Numbered from the stretch's first letter, positions 1 through 8,407 are shown. The stretch is 64,000 nucleotides of DNA from Dyadobacter koreensis (GCF_900108855.1 NZ_FNXY01000002.1:1-64000); one strand, 5' to 3'. Notes: generated by a model from the sequence alone, not told the origin. Numbers and translations are program-made.

Positions 1-189
1 TGTTCACCTCTTCCCATCCCGAACAGAGAAGTTAAGCGCGGCGGGCCAAGCCGGGGGCGCCTATATCAGCGTGATCCCGGCCAAAACCGCCGATGATACT
101 TGGGTCTGAGAGACACGGTCAAACCTGCGCGGTTCGACCTGCGTGGTCCGACCTGCGTGGTCCGACCTGGTAAAGTAGGAGGCACGCCT
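1..189 (+). rRNA. rrf: 5S ribosomal RNA, 5'-truncated by the window edge, with two insertions
   Basis: The segment at 3-37 is the highly conserved 5S loop B/C region (CCCATCCCGAACAGAGAAG and GTTAAGC). The conserved CGCCGATGATACTTGGG follows at 88-104 and the 3' strand GGTAAAGTAGGA at 169-180. In ordinary 5S only about 6-10 bases separate TTAAGC from CGCCGATG; here there are about 50 (38-87). A second extra stretch of about 52 bases (115-166) splits helix IV after TGGGTCTGAGAGAC and contains a 14-base unit repeated three times (127-168). The first insertion includes GCGCCTATATCAGCG, which looks like a copy of a 5S 5' strand. The expected 5' end lies outside the window. It may be a real expanded 5S, a pseudogene, or an assembly error at a repeated rRNA locus. 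That it is 5S-derived is clear; whether it functions is not. Confidence 0.7.
127..168 (+). repeat. Three tandem 14-base units inside the 5S gene
   Basis: GCGCGGTTCGACCT (127-140) is followed by two identical copies of GCGTGGTCCGACCT (141-154 and 155-168). The last copy runs directly into the conserved 5S 3' strand GGTAAAGTAGGA. The array sits where helix IV of 5S rRNA would close. Confidence 0.9.
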
Positions 190-220
190 AGTGTAGTCGT
201 CACATTACTATTACAAATCA

Positions 221-250
221 AAAGATCATCCCGAAAGGATGATCTTTTTT
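221..250 (+). terminator. Rho-independent terminator after 5S rRNA
   Basis: An 11-bp perfect stem (221-231 with 237-247) with a CGAAA loop is followed by a T run to 250. Its position about 30 bases after the 5S 3' end marks the end of an rRNA operon. Confidence 0.85.
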
Positions 251-815
251 GCTTTAGACAATCTCCTATCCGTTCATACATGAGCAACTCGGACGAGGTT
301 ATTGAGAGCACCTAGTCCCGGTGAAGGCCTCGCAATTCTTGGACAGTCAAAACTGGAAAGTCAAGCTTGTATCTCCTTTTTTTACGTATTAACTCTCAAC
401 TTGCTGAGCAACTTGTTCCCACGCAAGTATTTATGGATCGTACTACTCATTTTTTGTGGTTAGCTTATCTGGAAACCGGAATTTACGAGCTGAGAACAGG
501 TTTCTAAGGGATATTGAAACGCAAAATAGCAGCAGAGAAGACAACAATATTCAATCATTCATCTTGAAATGAAAGTAATTATCGAAGCAGAATAAAATTA
601 CTAGACTTTCTGAGTTATTAGCCAATTACCAGAGGCTAATTAGGCTAATTATTACCTGGGGTGAAGTTTAATAGATATCGGAAGTCCTGGCGCAGACTTT
701 TATTTTAAAAAAATAAAGGAACATGTTAATCAGTGATATATGGCACGAATGACGATAATGAAGCTTACGTCAATTACCCACGGCAGATTTTTTGGTTGAG
801 ATAGAGCGTAAATAA
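251..815. other. Gene-free stretch between rRNA operon and ispD
   Basis: No supported coding region or tRNA was seen. The only structure noted is ATTAGCC (617-623) facing two direct copies of GGCTAAT (634-640 and 643-649), a small inverted and direct repeat of unknown meaning. The 3' end of the convergent ispD gene lies at 816. Confidence 0.6.
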
Positions 816-1490
816 TTAATTGCGAAGATAAATCTCAGCCCATCTCAAATCTTCAGGTGTCGTAATCTTGATATTCTCATACGAACCTTCTGTCAAATAA
901 ATCGGGTAACCTTCAAATTCGAGAACACTGGCACAGTCTGTAAATATCGGTTGATAAGGATTTCTGAATGCTTTTTTCATCCAGTCAATTCGAAAAGTTT
1001 GTGGTGTTTGAATTAGTCGAAAAGCAGAACGGTCCATGGCCGTATTTGTTTCGGAATTCTCTATAATCCTGATAGAATCCTTTAAAGCAACACTTACGAC
1101 AGCTGTACCAAATTGAGCGGCTTTCTGGAAACTTTCCAATATTATTTCTTTATTGATCACTGGACGAACGCCGTCATGAACTGCCACAAATGCATTGTCA
1201 TTATCCAGGATACTGTTGAGTCCGTTTTTTACAGAATGAAACCTTGTTTCCCCGCCTGTTACAAGTGAATAGGATTCATTAAATGAAAACTCGGCACAAA
1301 GTTGATTCCAATACGTAAAATGAGCTTCCGGAAGGACCAGAATTATCCTTAACGAATGAGAATAATTTCTAAATGCTTTAATTGTATGCATGAGAACGGG
1401 TAATCCATTGACAGTAATAAACTGTTTTGGTATATCACTTTTCATCCGGCTCCCCGAACCACCTGCTACAATAATTACATACTCCTGCAT
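816..1490 (-). CDS. ispD: 2-C-methyl-D-erythritol 4-phosphate cytidylyltransferase
   Basis: The 224-aa protein catalyses CTP-dependent cytidylation of MEP, the third step of the cytosolic non-mevalonate isoprenoid pathway. The N-terminal nucleotide-binding signature VAGGSGSRMKSDIPKQF (about residues 8-24) carries the glycine-rich loop and the conserved Arg/Lys. VHDGVRPVI near residue 105 is the second family signature. The length is typical of IspD (about 220-240 aa). The ATG at 1490 places the signature at the usual distance from the start. It is transcribed leftward, with queA 102 bases upstream. The alternative, another nucleotidyltransferase of this fold such as TarI, is less likely given the signature, but TarI and IspD are close relatives. 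Confidence 0.9.
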   Translation of the reverse strand: MQEYVIIVAGGSGSRMKSDIPKQFITVNGLPVLMHTIKAFRNYSHSLRIILVLPEAHFTYWNQLCAEFSFNESYSLVTGGETRFHSVKNGLNSILDNDNAFVAVHDGVRPVINKEIILESFQKAAQFGTAVVSVALKDSIRIIENSETNTAMDRSAFRLIQTPQTFRIDWMKKAFRNPYQPIFTDCASVLEFEGYPIYLTEGSYENIKITTPEDLRWAEIYLRN

Positions 1491-1592
1491 AACAAAAAAG
1501 ACTTTGGTATATTCAAAAAAATGTCATTTATCAACACAAAGCTGAGCTCAGATGTTAATAAATGACAAAAGTATTTTCTATCAATTCGAAGA

Positions 1593-2642
1593 TCAGATGA
1601 TCAGCATTGCGTCTCCGTATGTGAAGAATTTATATTTTTCTTTGATCGCCATTTCGTAGGCTTTCATTACTAAATCAAAACCTCCAAAAGCACAAGCCGA
1701 CATCAGCAAAATCGATTCTGGAAGCTGGAAATTAGATATCATTGCGTTCGCAATTTTGAAATCATAAGGAGGAAAAACAAACTTGTCTGTCCATCCTTCA
1801 ACTGCTTTTAGATGTCCGCTTGCCGAAACCGATGACTCAATAGCCTTAAGAGATGTTGTTCCAACTGCACAAACACGTTTTTTTGCATCCAAAGCTGCAT
1901 TTACAATATCAGCGCTCGGTTGGCTGATACGATAATTCTCAGAATCCGTTTTATGTTTCGTCAAATCTTCTACATCAACAGTACGGAATGTACCTAAACC
2001 AACATGTAACGTTACAGGAGCAAAATTTACACCCTTAATTTCAAGGCGCTTCATCATTGCTTTTGTAAAATGCAAACCAGCAGTTGGGGCTGCTACTGCT
2101 CCGATATGTTCAGCAAAAATAGTCTGAAAGCGTTCGCGGTCAGAGTTCTCTACTTTACGACGTGAAATGATTTCCGGAGGAAGTGGAGTTTCGCCTAACT
2201 GGTCAACAAGTTTCATGAACTCGTCGTTGTCTCCATCATATAAAAAACGGATCGTACGACCACGTGAGGTAGTGTTGTCGATTACTTCAGCAACTAGGTC
2301 ACTGTCACCAAAATATAACTTGTTGCCTACACGGATTTTACGCGCCGGATCGACAAGAACGTCCCAAAGACGCATTTCGCGGTTAAGTTCGCGCAATAAA
2401 AATACTTCAATTTTAGCACCTGTTTTTTCCTTCTGACCATAAAGACGCGCTGGAAAAACTTTGGTATCATTGATTGCCATTACATCTCCATCACCAAAAT
2501 AATTGATAAGGTCAGGAAACATTTTATGTTCTATTTCTCCGGTTGCACGGTTTACTACCATTAGGCGCGATTCGCCGCGGTCGGAAGGATGAAGTGCAAT
2601 CAGGCTTTGAGGAAGATCAAATTTGAATTCGGATAGCTTCAT
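1593..2642 (-). CDS. queA: S-adenosylmethionine:tRNA ribosyltransferase-isomerase
   Basis: The 349-aa protein transfers and isomerises the ribosyl moiety of SAM onto preQ1-modified tRNA, giving epoxyqueuosine at the wobble position of GUN-anticodon tRNAs. It begins [19 protein letters not shown], the usual QueA start, and contains the family motifs [11 protein letters not shown] (about 56-66), PTAGLHFT (about 186-193) and [10 protein letters not shown] (about 213-222). Length matches the family (about 340-350). It is a cytosolic enzyme. It lies on the minus strand between accC and ispD, with 266 bases free of genes upstream. No other queuosine gene is visible nearby. Confidence 0.95.
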   Translation of the reverse strand: MKLSEFKFDLPQSLIALHPSDRGESRLMVVNRATGEIEHKMFPDLINYFGDGDVMAINDTKVFPARLYGQKEKTGAKIEVFLLRELNREMRLWDVLVDPARKIRVGNKLYFGDSDLVAEVIDNTTSRGRTIRFLYDGDNDEFMKLVDQLGETPLPPEIISRRKVENSDRERFQTIFAEHIGAVAAPTAGLHFTKAMMKRLEIKGVNFAPVTLHVGLGTFRTVDVEDLTKHKTDSENYRISQPSADIVNAALDAKKRVCAVGTTSLKAIESSVSASGHLKAVEGWTDKFVFPPYDFKIANAMISNFQLPESILLMSACAFGGFDLVMKAYEMAIKEKYKFFTYGDAMLII

Positions 2643-2862
2643 AGCTTGTTAAATCGGTGAAAGTCGATAAGTCGTGAGACAAAAATGGGGCGGTCGAAAT
2701 TTTTATTAAAAATAGAATAACTACTGAACTTTCAATCAACTGTATCTTGCTGGTCAATAATCTCTTATCTTATAAAGGATAAATCTTTCTATGGATACTT
2801 AATTTTCAGATAAGTATTCCCGCAAATTCTCAATAATTTTACATAGTAAAAAATTAAGACCG

Positions 2863-2894
2863 CAAAAGTAGGAATTTGTGGGCAGAATTCCCAA
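2863..2894 (-). promoter_or_regulatory. Candidate Bacteroidetes-type promoter for queA
   Basis: On the minus strand TACTTTTG (2863-2870) matches the Bacteroidetes -7 consensus TAnnTTTG. A TTG at 2892-2894 lies 21 bases further upstream, matching the -33 spacing. It sits just past the accC stop codon and would give queA a leader of about 210 bases. No riboswitch was recognised in that leader. Confidence 0.35.
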
Positions 2895-2908
2895 TTAAAT
2901 CTTATTTT

Positions 2909-4414
2909 TTAAATTCCTTTCAACCTTTGTGTTTTCCATTTTGAAGACTGCGGCAATTCTCCGTTGTTCTGGGATGGTTTTTCTGGGTTTTTCTGTTGCA
3001 TGAAATATGCGCTTATCATGGCGGCAAGTTGCATAGCTGGTTCGCTCGCCGCTGGATTTAGATATTGAGGAAGAAAAAACCGATTTACGAAATTAGTATC
3101 AAAACGCCCCGATGTAAATTCATTATGCTGCATAACAAAACGACAGAATGATAAAGTCGTCTGAACGCCTGAAATGTGATACTCATCAATGGCCCTGATC
3201 ATCTTCTGAATTGCTTCCTCTCGATTTTGTCCATAAGTAATTAGTTTAGCCAGCATAGGGTCATAATAAATGGGAATCTCCATTCCTTCTTCAAAACCAT
3301 CATCAACTCTAACGCCATTTCCCTGTGGTCTGACATATCTTTCCAGACGCCCGACATCCGGCAAGAAATTATTTGAAGGATCTTCGGCATAAACCCTTAT
3401 CTCAATGGAATGGCCTTTCAGGTGTAATTCATCCTGCTTAATCGCAAGAGATTTTCCTTCTGCTATAAAGATCATTTGTTTAACCAGATCAACGCCTGTT
3501 ATCAACTCAGTGACCGGATGTTCGACCTGAAGACGAGTATTCATTTCCAGAAAATAAAAGTTTTTATTTTCGTCCATAATAAATTCAACAGTTCCTGCTC
3601 CATAATATCCGCAAGAGCGCGCAACGTCGATAGCGCAACGGCCCATTTCTTTACGTATAGCGGGCGTAATAGATATCGATGGGGCTTCTTCAACTACTTT
3701 CTGATGGCGGCGCTGTATGGAACATTCGCGCTCAAATAAATGAATGATATTTCCATGCTGATCACCCAGGACCTGGATCTCGATATGTTTAGGAGAAGTG
3801 ATATATTTTTCAATAAAAACCGCTCCGTCGCCAAACGAAGAAATGGCTTCACTGACAGCCCGGTCCATTTGCTCATCAAACTCTGCCTCATTTTCCACAA
3901 TCCGCATTCCTTTGCCTCCACCTCCGGCACTTGCTTTAATCAAAATCGGATAACTAATCTCATGAGCAATCTGTTTTGCCTGTTCACGGTCACTGATGGC
4001 CTCTGCGGTTCCCGGTACCATCGGAATGTTATAATGGGAGGCAGCTTGTTTCGCTGCAAGTTTGCTGCCCATGATTTCAATTGCTTCGGGTGACGGGCCA
4101 ATGAAAATCAGGCCGGCTTCTCCAGTTTTTCTGGCAAAGTCGGCATTTTCCGAAAGAAAGCCGTATCCAGGATGAATTGCGTCAACATTTAGTTGGTGGC
4201 AAACTTCCAGAATTTTTTTTGTATTTAAATAGGACTCAGATGAAGGTGCCGCACCAATGCAAACAGCCTCGTCAGCGTATCGAACATGCGGTGAGTTACG
4301 ATCAGCTTCACTGAATATTGCAACAGTCGCAATATTCATTTCACGTGCTGTACGCAGTATTCTAAGGGCAATTTCACCACGATTGGCGACCAGGATTTTT
4401 TTGATTTCAGACAT
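2909..4414 (-). CDS. accC: Biotin carboxylase subunit of an acyl-CoA carboxylase
   Basis: The 501-aa protein carboxylates biotin on a carrier protein using ATP and bicarbonate. It starts MSEIKKILVANRGEIALRIL, the classic biotin carboxylase N-domain. The ATP-grasp loop GGGGKGMRIV is near residue 165, and EMNTRLQVEHPVTE near 290-303 carries the metal and bicarbonate ligands. AccC of fatty-acid synthesis is about 450 aa. This one has about 50 extra C-terminal residues, a length more usual for propionyl- or acetyl-CoA carboxylase complexes of Bacteroidetes. No biotin carrier or carboxyltransferase gene is adjacent. The gene symbol describes the family; the true acyl-CoA substrate is not visible from sequence. 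Confidence 0.85.
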   Translation of the reverse strand: MSEIKKILVANRGEIALRILRTAREMNIATVAIFSEADRNSPHVRYADEAVCIGAAPSSESYLNTKKILEVCHQLNVDAIHPGYGFLSENADFARKTGEAGLIFIGPSPEAIEIMGSKLAAKQAASHYNIPMVPGTAEAISDREQAKQIAHEISYPILIKASAGGGGKGMRIVENEAEFDEQMDRAVSEAISSFGDGAVFIEKYITSPKHIEIQVLGDQHGNIIHLFERECSIQRRHQKVVEEAPSISITPAIRKEMGRCAIDVARSCGYYGAGTVEFIMDENKNFYFLEMNTRLQVEHPVTELITGVDLVKQMIFIAEGKSLAIKQDELHLKGHSIEIRVYAEDPSNNFLPDVGRLERYVRPQGNGVRVDDGFEEGMEIPIYYDPMLAKLITYGQNREEAIQKMIRAIDEYHISGVQTTLSFCRFVMQHNEFTSGRFDTNFVNRFFLPQYLNPAASEPAMQLAAMISAYFMQQKNPEKPSQNNGELPQSSKWKTQRLKGI

Positions 4415-4544
4415 GTAATCAGATCACTATGAAGCAACAAGATATGTGAAAATTATTCAAAATATAAAAGAAGTATTTCTATTATTTTGGTAATTTACAA
4501 TTCCTTGAATATAAGGTTTGTACTTAATGTATTATATTTTTTTT

Positions 4545-4552
4545 TATTTTTG
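4545..4552 (+). promoter_or_regulatory. Candidate -7 promoter element of the alpha-oxoamine synthase gene
   Basis: TATTTTTG matches TAnnTTTG exactly and lies about 50 bases before the GTG start. A TTTG at 4517-4520 could be the -33 element, but the 24-base spacing is slightly long. Confidence 0.4.
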
Positions 4553-4602
4553 CATTTATCTAACATAAATTACAAGTTGTTACCCACATAAATTAAGAGA
4601 GA

Positions 4603-5874
4603 GTGGACATTTTTGAGAAACTGCACAATAACTCAGGCCCGATCGGAACACCAGCTAAAATGCTGAATAGCCATCATTATTTTTCGTTTCCAATGTTGGA
4701 AGGTGATCTGGGTCCCAAAATGCGGTTCATGGGGCGTGAAGTTTTAAACTGGAGCCTTAATAACTATTTGGGTCTGGCGAATCATCCGGAAGTGCGTAAG
4801 GTTGATGCCGAGGCTGCGGCGAAGTGGGGATTGGCTTATCCGATGGGTGCACGTATGATGTCAGGTAATTCAACGTTGCATGAAGTATTTGAAAAGGAAC
4901 TTGCGGAATTTGTAGGTAAAAAAGATGCCTTTTTGCTGAATTACGGATACCAGGGTGTGATGTCGGCAATCGAGTGTATCTGCGATCACCGCGATGTAAT
5001 CGTGTATGATGCTGAATCTCACGCTTGTCTGATCGACGGAATTCGTTTGCATAAAGCAAAAATGGGTCAGTATTACAAGTTTAACCATAATGATATGGCT
5101 AGTCTTGAAAAAAATCTGATCCGTGCTACCAAAGCGGCAAACGAGAAAGGTGGAGGTGTTTTGGTTATAACCGAAGGTGTTTTTGGTATGTCTGGGAAAG
5201 TGGGCGATCTAAAGGCAATTGTTGAATTAAAGAAAAAATATGAGTTCCGTCTGTTGGTTGATGATGCACACGGATTTGGAACGATGGGTGAAACAGGTGC
5301 AGGTGTCGGTGAAATGCTTGGTGTTCAGAAGGAAGTAGATCTTTACTTTTCAACGTTTGCAAAATCAATGGCGGCAATCGGGGCTTTTATAGCTTCTGAT
5401 GATCCTGAAATCATCATGTACCTGAAATATAACATGCGTTCTCAGACGTATGCAAAAGCGCTTCCGATGCCTTATGTAGAAGGTTGCAGAAAGCGTCTTG
5501 AAATGATCAAGACAATGCCTGAGCTTCGTACCAAATTATGGGAAAACGTAGCGGCTATGCAGAATGGATTGAGAAGCCGCGGATTCAATATCGGAGAAAC
5601 TGAATCTCCTGTGACGCCTGTTTTTTTACACAGCGAAGGAGGAGTTCCGGAAGTGACGCGTATGGTTCGTGATTTACGCGAGAACATGGGTGTTTTCTGT
5701 TCGATCGTTGTTTATCCGGTTGTTCCAAAAGGACAGATCATGTTGCGCATCATTCCAACGGCATCACATACATTGGAAGATGTAGAATATACGCTCGACG
5801 CATTTACAACTCTGGCAGACAAATTGAAGAACAGAGTCTATCAAATCGAAGACGTTCAAGAAGTTGCTGAATAG
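4603..5874 (+). CDS. Alpha-oxoamine synthase (serine palmitoyltransferase / cysteate acyltransferase / KBL-like)
   Basis: The 423-aa PLP enzyme condenses an amino acid with an acyl thioester and releases CO2. Visible family features are the fold-I AOS start (NNYLGLANHPEVRKVDAEA), His140 in ESHACLIDG (ring stacking), DDAHGFG with Asp221 and His223, and the PLP lysine Lys254 in YFSTFAKSMA. The start codon is GTG at 4603; no in-frame ATG upstream fits. Family members in Bacteroidetes are variously annotated as serine palmitoyltransferase (sphingolipids), 2-amino-3-ketobutyrate CoA ligase, or the cysteate acyltransferase of capnine/sulfonolipid synthesis. The motif RSQTYAKALPMP differs from classical KBL. 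It is monocistronic, with a strong terminator at 5897-5928. The substrate cannot be decided here. Confidence 0.85.
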   Translation: MDIFEKLHNNSGPIGTPAKMLNSHHYFSFPMLEGDLGPKMRFMGREVLNWSLNNYLGLANHPEVRKVDAEAAAKWGLAYPMGARMMSGNSTLHEVFEKELAEFVGKKDAFLLNYGYQGVMSAIECICDHRDVIVYDAESHACLIDGIRLHKAKMGQYYKFNHNDMASLEKNLIRATKAANEKGGGVLVITEGVFGMSGKVGDLKAIVELKKKYEFRLLVDDAHGFGTMGETGAGVGEMLGVQKEVDLYFSTFAKSMAAIGAFIASDDPEIIMYLKYNMRSQTYAKALPMPYVEGCRKRLEMIKTMPELRTKLWENVAAMQNGLRSRGFNIGETESPVTPVFLHSEGGVPEVTRMVRDLRENMGVFCSIVVYPVVPKGQIMLRIIPTASHTLEDVEYTLDAFTTLADKLKNRVYQIEDVQEVAE

Positions 5875-5896
5875 TAAAATCATTGTCTATTGAGTT

Positions 5897-5928
5897 AAGA
5901 GGCCGTTTTTTTACAAAAACGGCCTCTT
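5897..5928 (+). terminator. Terminator after the alpha-oxoamine synthase gene
   Basis: A 14-bp perfect stem (5897-5910 with 5915-5928) with a TTAC loop runs into a T tract 22 bases after the stop codon. Confidence 0.9.
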
Positions 5929-6130
5929 TTTTATTGGTAACCTGAAAAATATTTATTTAACGTAATTATCTGGTATTCAATTTGTTAAGTATAGTATTTA
6001 ATACAAATTGGATTATAAGATTGTTTTTTTTTGTTTTTAGGGTTGCGGTAATGCTTTTAATTACTAAATTTCGGGCAAAACATGCGTTTCTAGCGTGTTA
6101 GAGGCATTTTAACTAAAAACAAACAAAAAC

Positions 6131-6310
6131 ATGGCAAGATTTGATGAAGTTAAAGATTTGATCCTATCGCTTGAAGGCGATTTCGATAAGTTTTACAATA
6201 AAGCAAACCAGGCTGCTGGAACGCGTGTGCGTAAAGGAATGCAGGAGCTAAAAACTTTGGCTCAGGAAATTCGCTCTGAAGTACAGAACAAAAAGAATGA
6301 AGCTGAATAA
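6131..6310 (+). CDS. Histone H1-like Hc1 family DNA-binding protein
   Basis: The 59-aa product MARFDEVKDLILSLEGDFDK… reads to a TAA at 6308-6310. It matches the short Hc1/histone H1-like family of Bacteroidetes in length, in the N-terminal helix with an EVKDLILSLE core, and in the basic stretch GTRVRKGMQELKTLAQEIR (about 30-48). A nucleoid-associated role is inferred from the family. The gene is flanked by two strong hairpins (5897-5928 and 6333-6363), so it is a separate transcription unit with a leader of about 200 bases rich in T tracts. It is too short for routine ORF cut-offs and easily missed. Confidence 0.85.
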   Translation: MARFDEVKDLILSLEGDFDKFYNKANQAAGTRVRKGMQELKTLAQEIRSEVQNKKNEAE

Positions 6311-6332
6311 GTCACATACTTTTCAGGAAAGA

Positions 6333-6363
6333 TAAATAGCCCGGTTCAAAACCGGGCTATTTA
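6333..6363. terminator. Bidirectional terminator between hc1-like gene and MaoC gene
   Basis: A 14-bp perfect stem, 6333-6346 with 6350-6363, has a three-base loop (CAA). It sits between two convergent genes and ends four bases before the MaoC stop codon. Confidence 0.85.
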
Positions 6364-6366
6364 TCC

Positions 6367-6780
6367 TTAGAATTTCTCCTGGTTAATCATTGTGGCGACA
6401 CCTCGTGTCACAATTTTTTTCGTTGTCGCGTCAATAATTTCAGTTGATATCTCAGCAATATGTTTTACAGGATCAATGGTTTTAATCGTGAAGACCGCCT
6501 TGTAGTCCGTATCAACGAACATCGGCCGTAAGTATTCTACTGTTTGCTTAAGGTAAATCGAACCAAAGCCCGGGAACTGCGTTCCTAAAACTTTTGTAAA
6601 AACAGTTGTGCCCAGCATTCCATGGATGATCGGCCTTTTGAAGCTTGTTGTGGCAGCATATTCCGCATCAAGATGAAGCGGATTATTGTCACCGGTTAGT
6701 TCCGCAAATTGAATAACCTGCTCCTGCGAAAACCGAAAAGGATGATCAAAGGTGGCGTTAATAACAGGCTCTATATTCAT
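6367..6780 (-). CDS. MaoC-like (R)-specific enoyl-CoA hydratase / dehydratase
   Basis: The 137-aa protein is a single hot-dog domain. FAELTGDNNPLHLDAEYA (about 26-43) holds the hydratase-2 catalytic Asp and His, and IHGMLGTTVFTKVLG (about 53-67) the conserved GM motif. Such enzymes hydrate trans-2-enoyl-CoA to (R)-3-hydroxyacyl-CoA (PhaJ type) or act in related acyl metabolism. The length is typical of stand-alone MaoC proteins. It is a single gene transcribed leftward; its neighbours do not point to a pathway. A non-catalytic thioesterase-like role is less likely because the D-H pair is intact. Confidence 0.8.
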   Translation of the reverse strand: MNIEPVINATFDHPFRFSQEQVIQFAELTGDNNPLHLDAEYAATTSFKRPIIHGMLGTTVFTKVLGTQFPGFGSIYLKQTVEYLRPMFVDTDYKAVFTIKTIDPVKHIAEISTEIIDATTKKIVTRGVATMINQEKF

Positions 6781-6860
6781 AAAATAAAGTTATAGTTAGA
6801 TTTTTTGCAAAAATCGTTTAATTCAACGACCTCTCCAAACAGGTGCGGCAATTGCTTTTA

Positions 6861-6900
6861 AACAAAAGAAGGCTGCCTTTTCAGACAGCCTTCTTTTGTT
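6861..6900. terminator. Terminator after hibernation factor gene
   Basis: A 15-bp perfect stem (6861-6875 with 6886-6900) with a 10-base loop lies 13 bases past the stop codon of the minus-strand gene at 6913. A-rich and T-rich arms make it usable in both directions. Confidence 0.85.
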
Positions 6901-6912
6901 GCATATATGATT

Positions 6913-7290
6913 TTATTCTTCTATGTCCTCCGTTATAGCAGCGACTTCGTCCGCCTGTAAAACTCCATCCGTTATTTTTGGAGCCCTTGCCTTGTTCCGT
7001 TTATCTTTAAACTTTTTTACCTGCATTTTTAAAGTGTCAATCGCTAAATCCGTCGCCTCTTCAAATGTTGTCCCTTGCTCCCTCACAAACATTGTTCCGC
7101 CCGGGACATATATTTTTACCTCAAGAAGTTTAGTATGTAACTTTGCGTTGTCGCTCTTATCCAATTTAAGAAACACTTCACCACTCGTTATCCGATCGTA
7201 AAACGTATCGAGTTTATCCATTTTCTGTTGAATAAATGTCAACAATTTTGGGTCAGCGTCGAAGTGAATTGCTTGCATTTGCAGTCTCAT
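6913..7290 (-). CDS. hpf: Ribosome hibernation-promoting factor (HPF/RaiA family, short form)
   Basis: The product is 125 aa from the ATG at 7290; an in-frame GTG two codons upstream is less likely. It starts MRLQMQAIHFDADPKLLTFI and shows the S30AE pattern of a beta-alpha-beta-beta-beta-alpha fold with a basic C-terminal helix (DTLKMQVKKFKDKRNKARAPK). Family members bind the decoding centre of 30S subunits and inactivate ribosomes in stationary phase. This is the short form without a C-terminal dimerisation domain. The last residues are acidic (EVAAITEDIEE). It is a single gene with its own terminator. Confidence 0.9.
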   Translation of the reverse strand: MRLQMQAIHFDADPKLLTFIQQKMDKLDTFYDRITSGEVFLKLDKSDNAKLHTKLLEVKIYVPGGTMFVREQGTTFEEATDLAIDTLKMQVKKFKDKRNKARAPKITDGVLQADEVAAITEDIEE

Positions 7291-7521
7291 AAGCACTTAA
7301 GTTTTATGGTAAAACATTACTTCCAACCGGGTCTAAAAAAATCTTTTTATTTACTAAAACGGCTTGCATCTCACGTAGCAAAATTCCAATCCGCCATTTC
7401 TTTCCAAAAGATTTCGAAGACTTACGGTATATTAAATAAAGAGAAAGATTACCGTAATGTCAAGTGATTGTAAAGGTTTTGTTTAAAAACTTTTTCGGGC
7501 TTCCAAATTCTCAAGTTCTTT

Positions 7522-7824
7522 TTACGCTTCCTCTAAAAGTGTCCGGAAAGAGACATATTGGCCATTGAATTTCTGATGATGGCTCTCTTGCAGATCGCCC
7601 TGAAACTCTGTCTGGTAGGCCATAAAATCTTCCATTGTACGAAAAATGAACTGATTGGTATATGTTGCGCCTTCATTTTCTATTTCTGTGAGAAGCCGCA
7701 GCAATTTGGTTTCAACCGGCAATCCGGTGGCCATGATCGCCGGGATATGCGTTTCTTTCATATATTTTAGCCATTCTTTTTCAGCGGCATGGCTGATATT
7801 CACCGTGATATTAAAAAGGATCAT
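7522..7824 (-). CDS. DUF4286 family protein
   Basis: The product is 100 aa from the ATG at 7824 (MILFNITVNISHAAEKEW). The reading frame is open six codons further upstream, but this start gives the family's usual N-terminus. The predicted fold is a small ferredoxin-like alpha/beta unit: beta strand, helix EKEWLKYMKETHIPAIM, then ETKLLRLLTEIENEGATY and a closing strand. DUF4286 proteins are conserved in Bacteroidetes and have no known function. No signal peptide or membrane helix is seen. It is divergent from the membrane-protein gene at 7978. Confidence 0.75.
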   Translation of the reverse strand: MILFNITVNISHAAEKEWLKYMKETHIPAIMATGLPVETKLLRLLTEIENEGATYTNQFIFRTMEDFMAYQTEFQGDLQESHHQKFNGQYVSFRTLLEEA

Positions 7825-7910
7825 TTTTTCTTTCTGTTTCAATTTAAAAACTTGCGCAAATATCGCGCTTTAAATATTAATCGTGACAATTATAACTTCA
7901 GTTACAGCAA

Positions 7911-7944
7911 TTGTTGTGATATGCTCAATTGGCAATTACCTTTG
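7911..7944 (+). promoter_or_regulatory. Bacteroidetes-type promoter of the membrane-protein gene at 7978
   Basis: TTGTTG (7911-7916) and TACCTTTG (7937-7944) match the -33 TTG and -7 TAnnTTTG elements, with 20 bases between them. The predicted start of transcription is near 7951, about 27 bases before the ATG. This is the best promoter match in the window. Confidence 0.65.
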
Positions 7945-7977
7945 CAACCTTACGATTCACCATAACCCGTTTTACAT

Positions 7978-8397
7978 ATGAACGCTCTGATACGTGCCCA
8001 TTCGGGCTTACGTTACGTTGTCCTTGGATTATTGATTGCAGCTGTTGTAATTGCTTATTCAAACTGGCAGAATAACAAACAAGGCGACAGCAAAGTTTAC
8101 TTATTTGCTCTGATTGCCACACATACTCAGTTATTGATTGGATTAGTGCTTTATACGATGAGTCCGTTGGTGAACTTTGGGGAGATCAGCAACAAGGTGA
8201 TACGTTTTTATTCCATCGAGCACGTCTTTATGATGGTTATCGCGATCATCCTGATCACTGTCGGACGCGTTCGTTCAAAGAAATTGGCCGGGGCAGACAA
8301 ACATCGTACCGTTCTTTACTTTTATGCGATGGGGCTGATCATTATTTTAGCCGCTATTCCATGGCCTTTCAGAAATTTAGGCGCTGCCTGGTTCTGA
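7978..8397 (+). CDS. Small four-helix inner-membrane protein, cytochrome b-like
   Basis: The 139-aa protein has four predicted membrane helices: about 12-29 (YVVLGLLIAAVVIAYSNW), 42-62, 79-97 and 112-128. Histidines occur at the membrane boundary near residues 8 (AHSGLRY), 48 (ATHTQ) and 81 (IEHVF). This pattern has led relatives to be named cytochrome b-like, but heme binding is not shown. It has a clear promoter and is followed by an inverted repeat (8408-8446). No enzyme partner is adjacent. The family is common in Cytophagales and its role is unknown. Confidence 0.7.
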   Translation: MNALIRAHSGLRYVVLGLLIAAVVIAYSNWQNNKQGDSKVYLFALIATHTQLLIGLVLYTMSPLVNFGEISNKVIRFYSIEHVFMMVIAIILITVGRVRSKKLAGADKHRTVLYFYAMGLIIILAAIPWPFRNLGAAWF

Positions 8398-8407
8398 TCT
8401 GGGAAAC

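Noticed and set aside
64..315. Open frames overlapping the 5S gene on both strands
   Set aside because: They are antisense or co-linear with conserved 5S rRNA and its terminator.
2643..2908. Possible preQ1 riboswitch in the queA leader
   Set aside because: I looked for a short C-rich stem with an A-rich tail and did not find one; queA is not always riboswitch-controlled.
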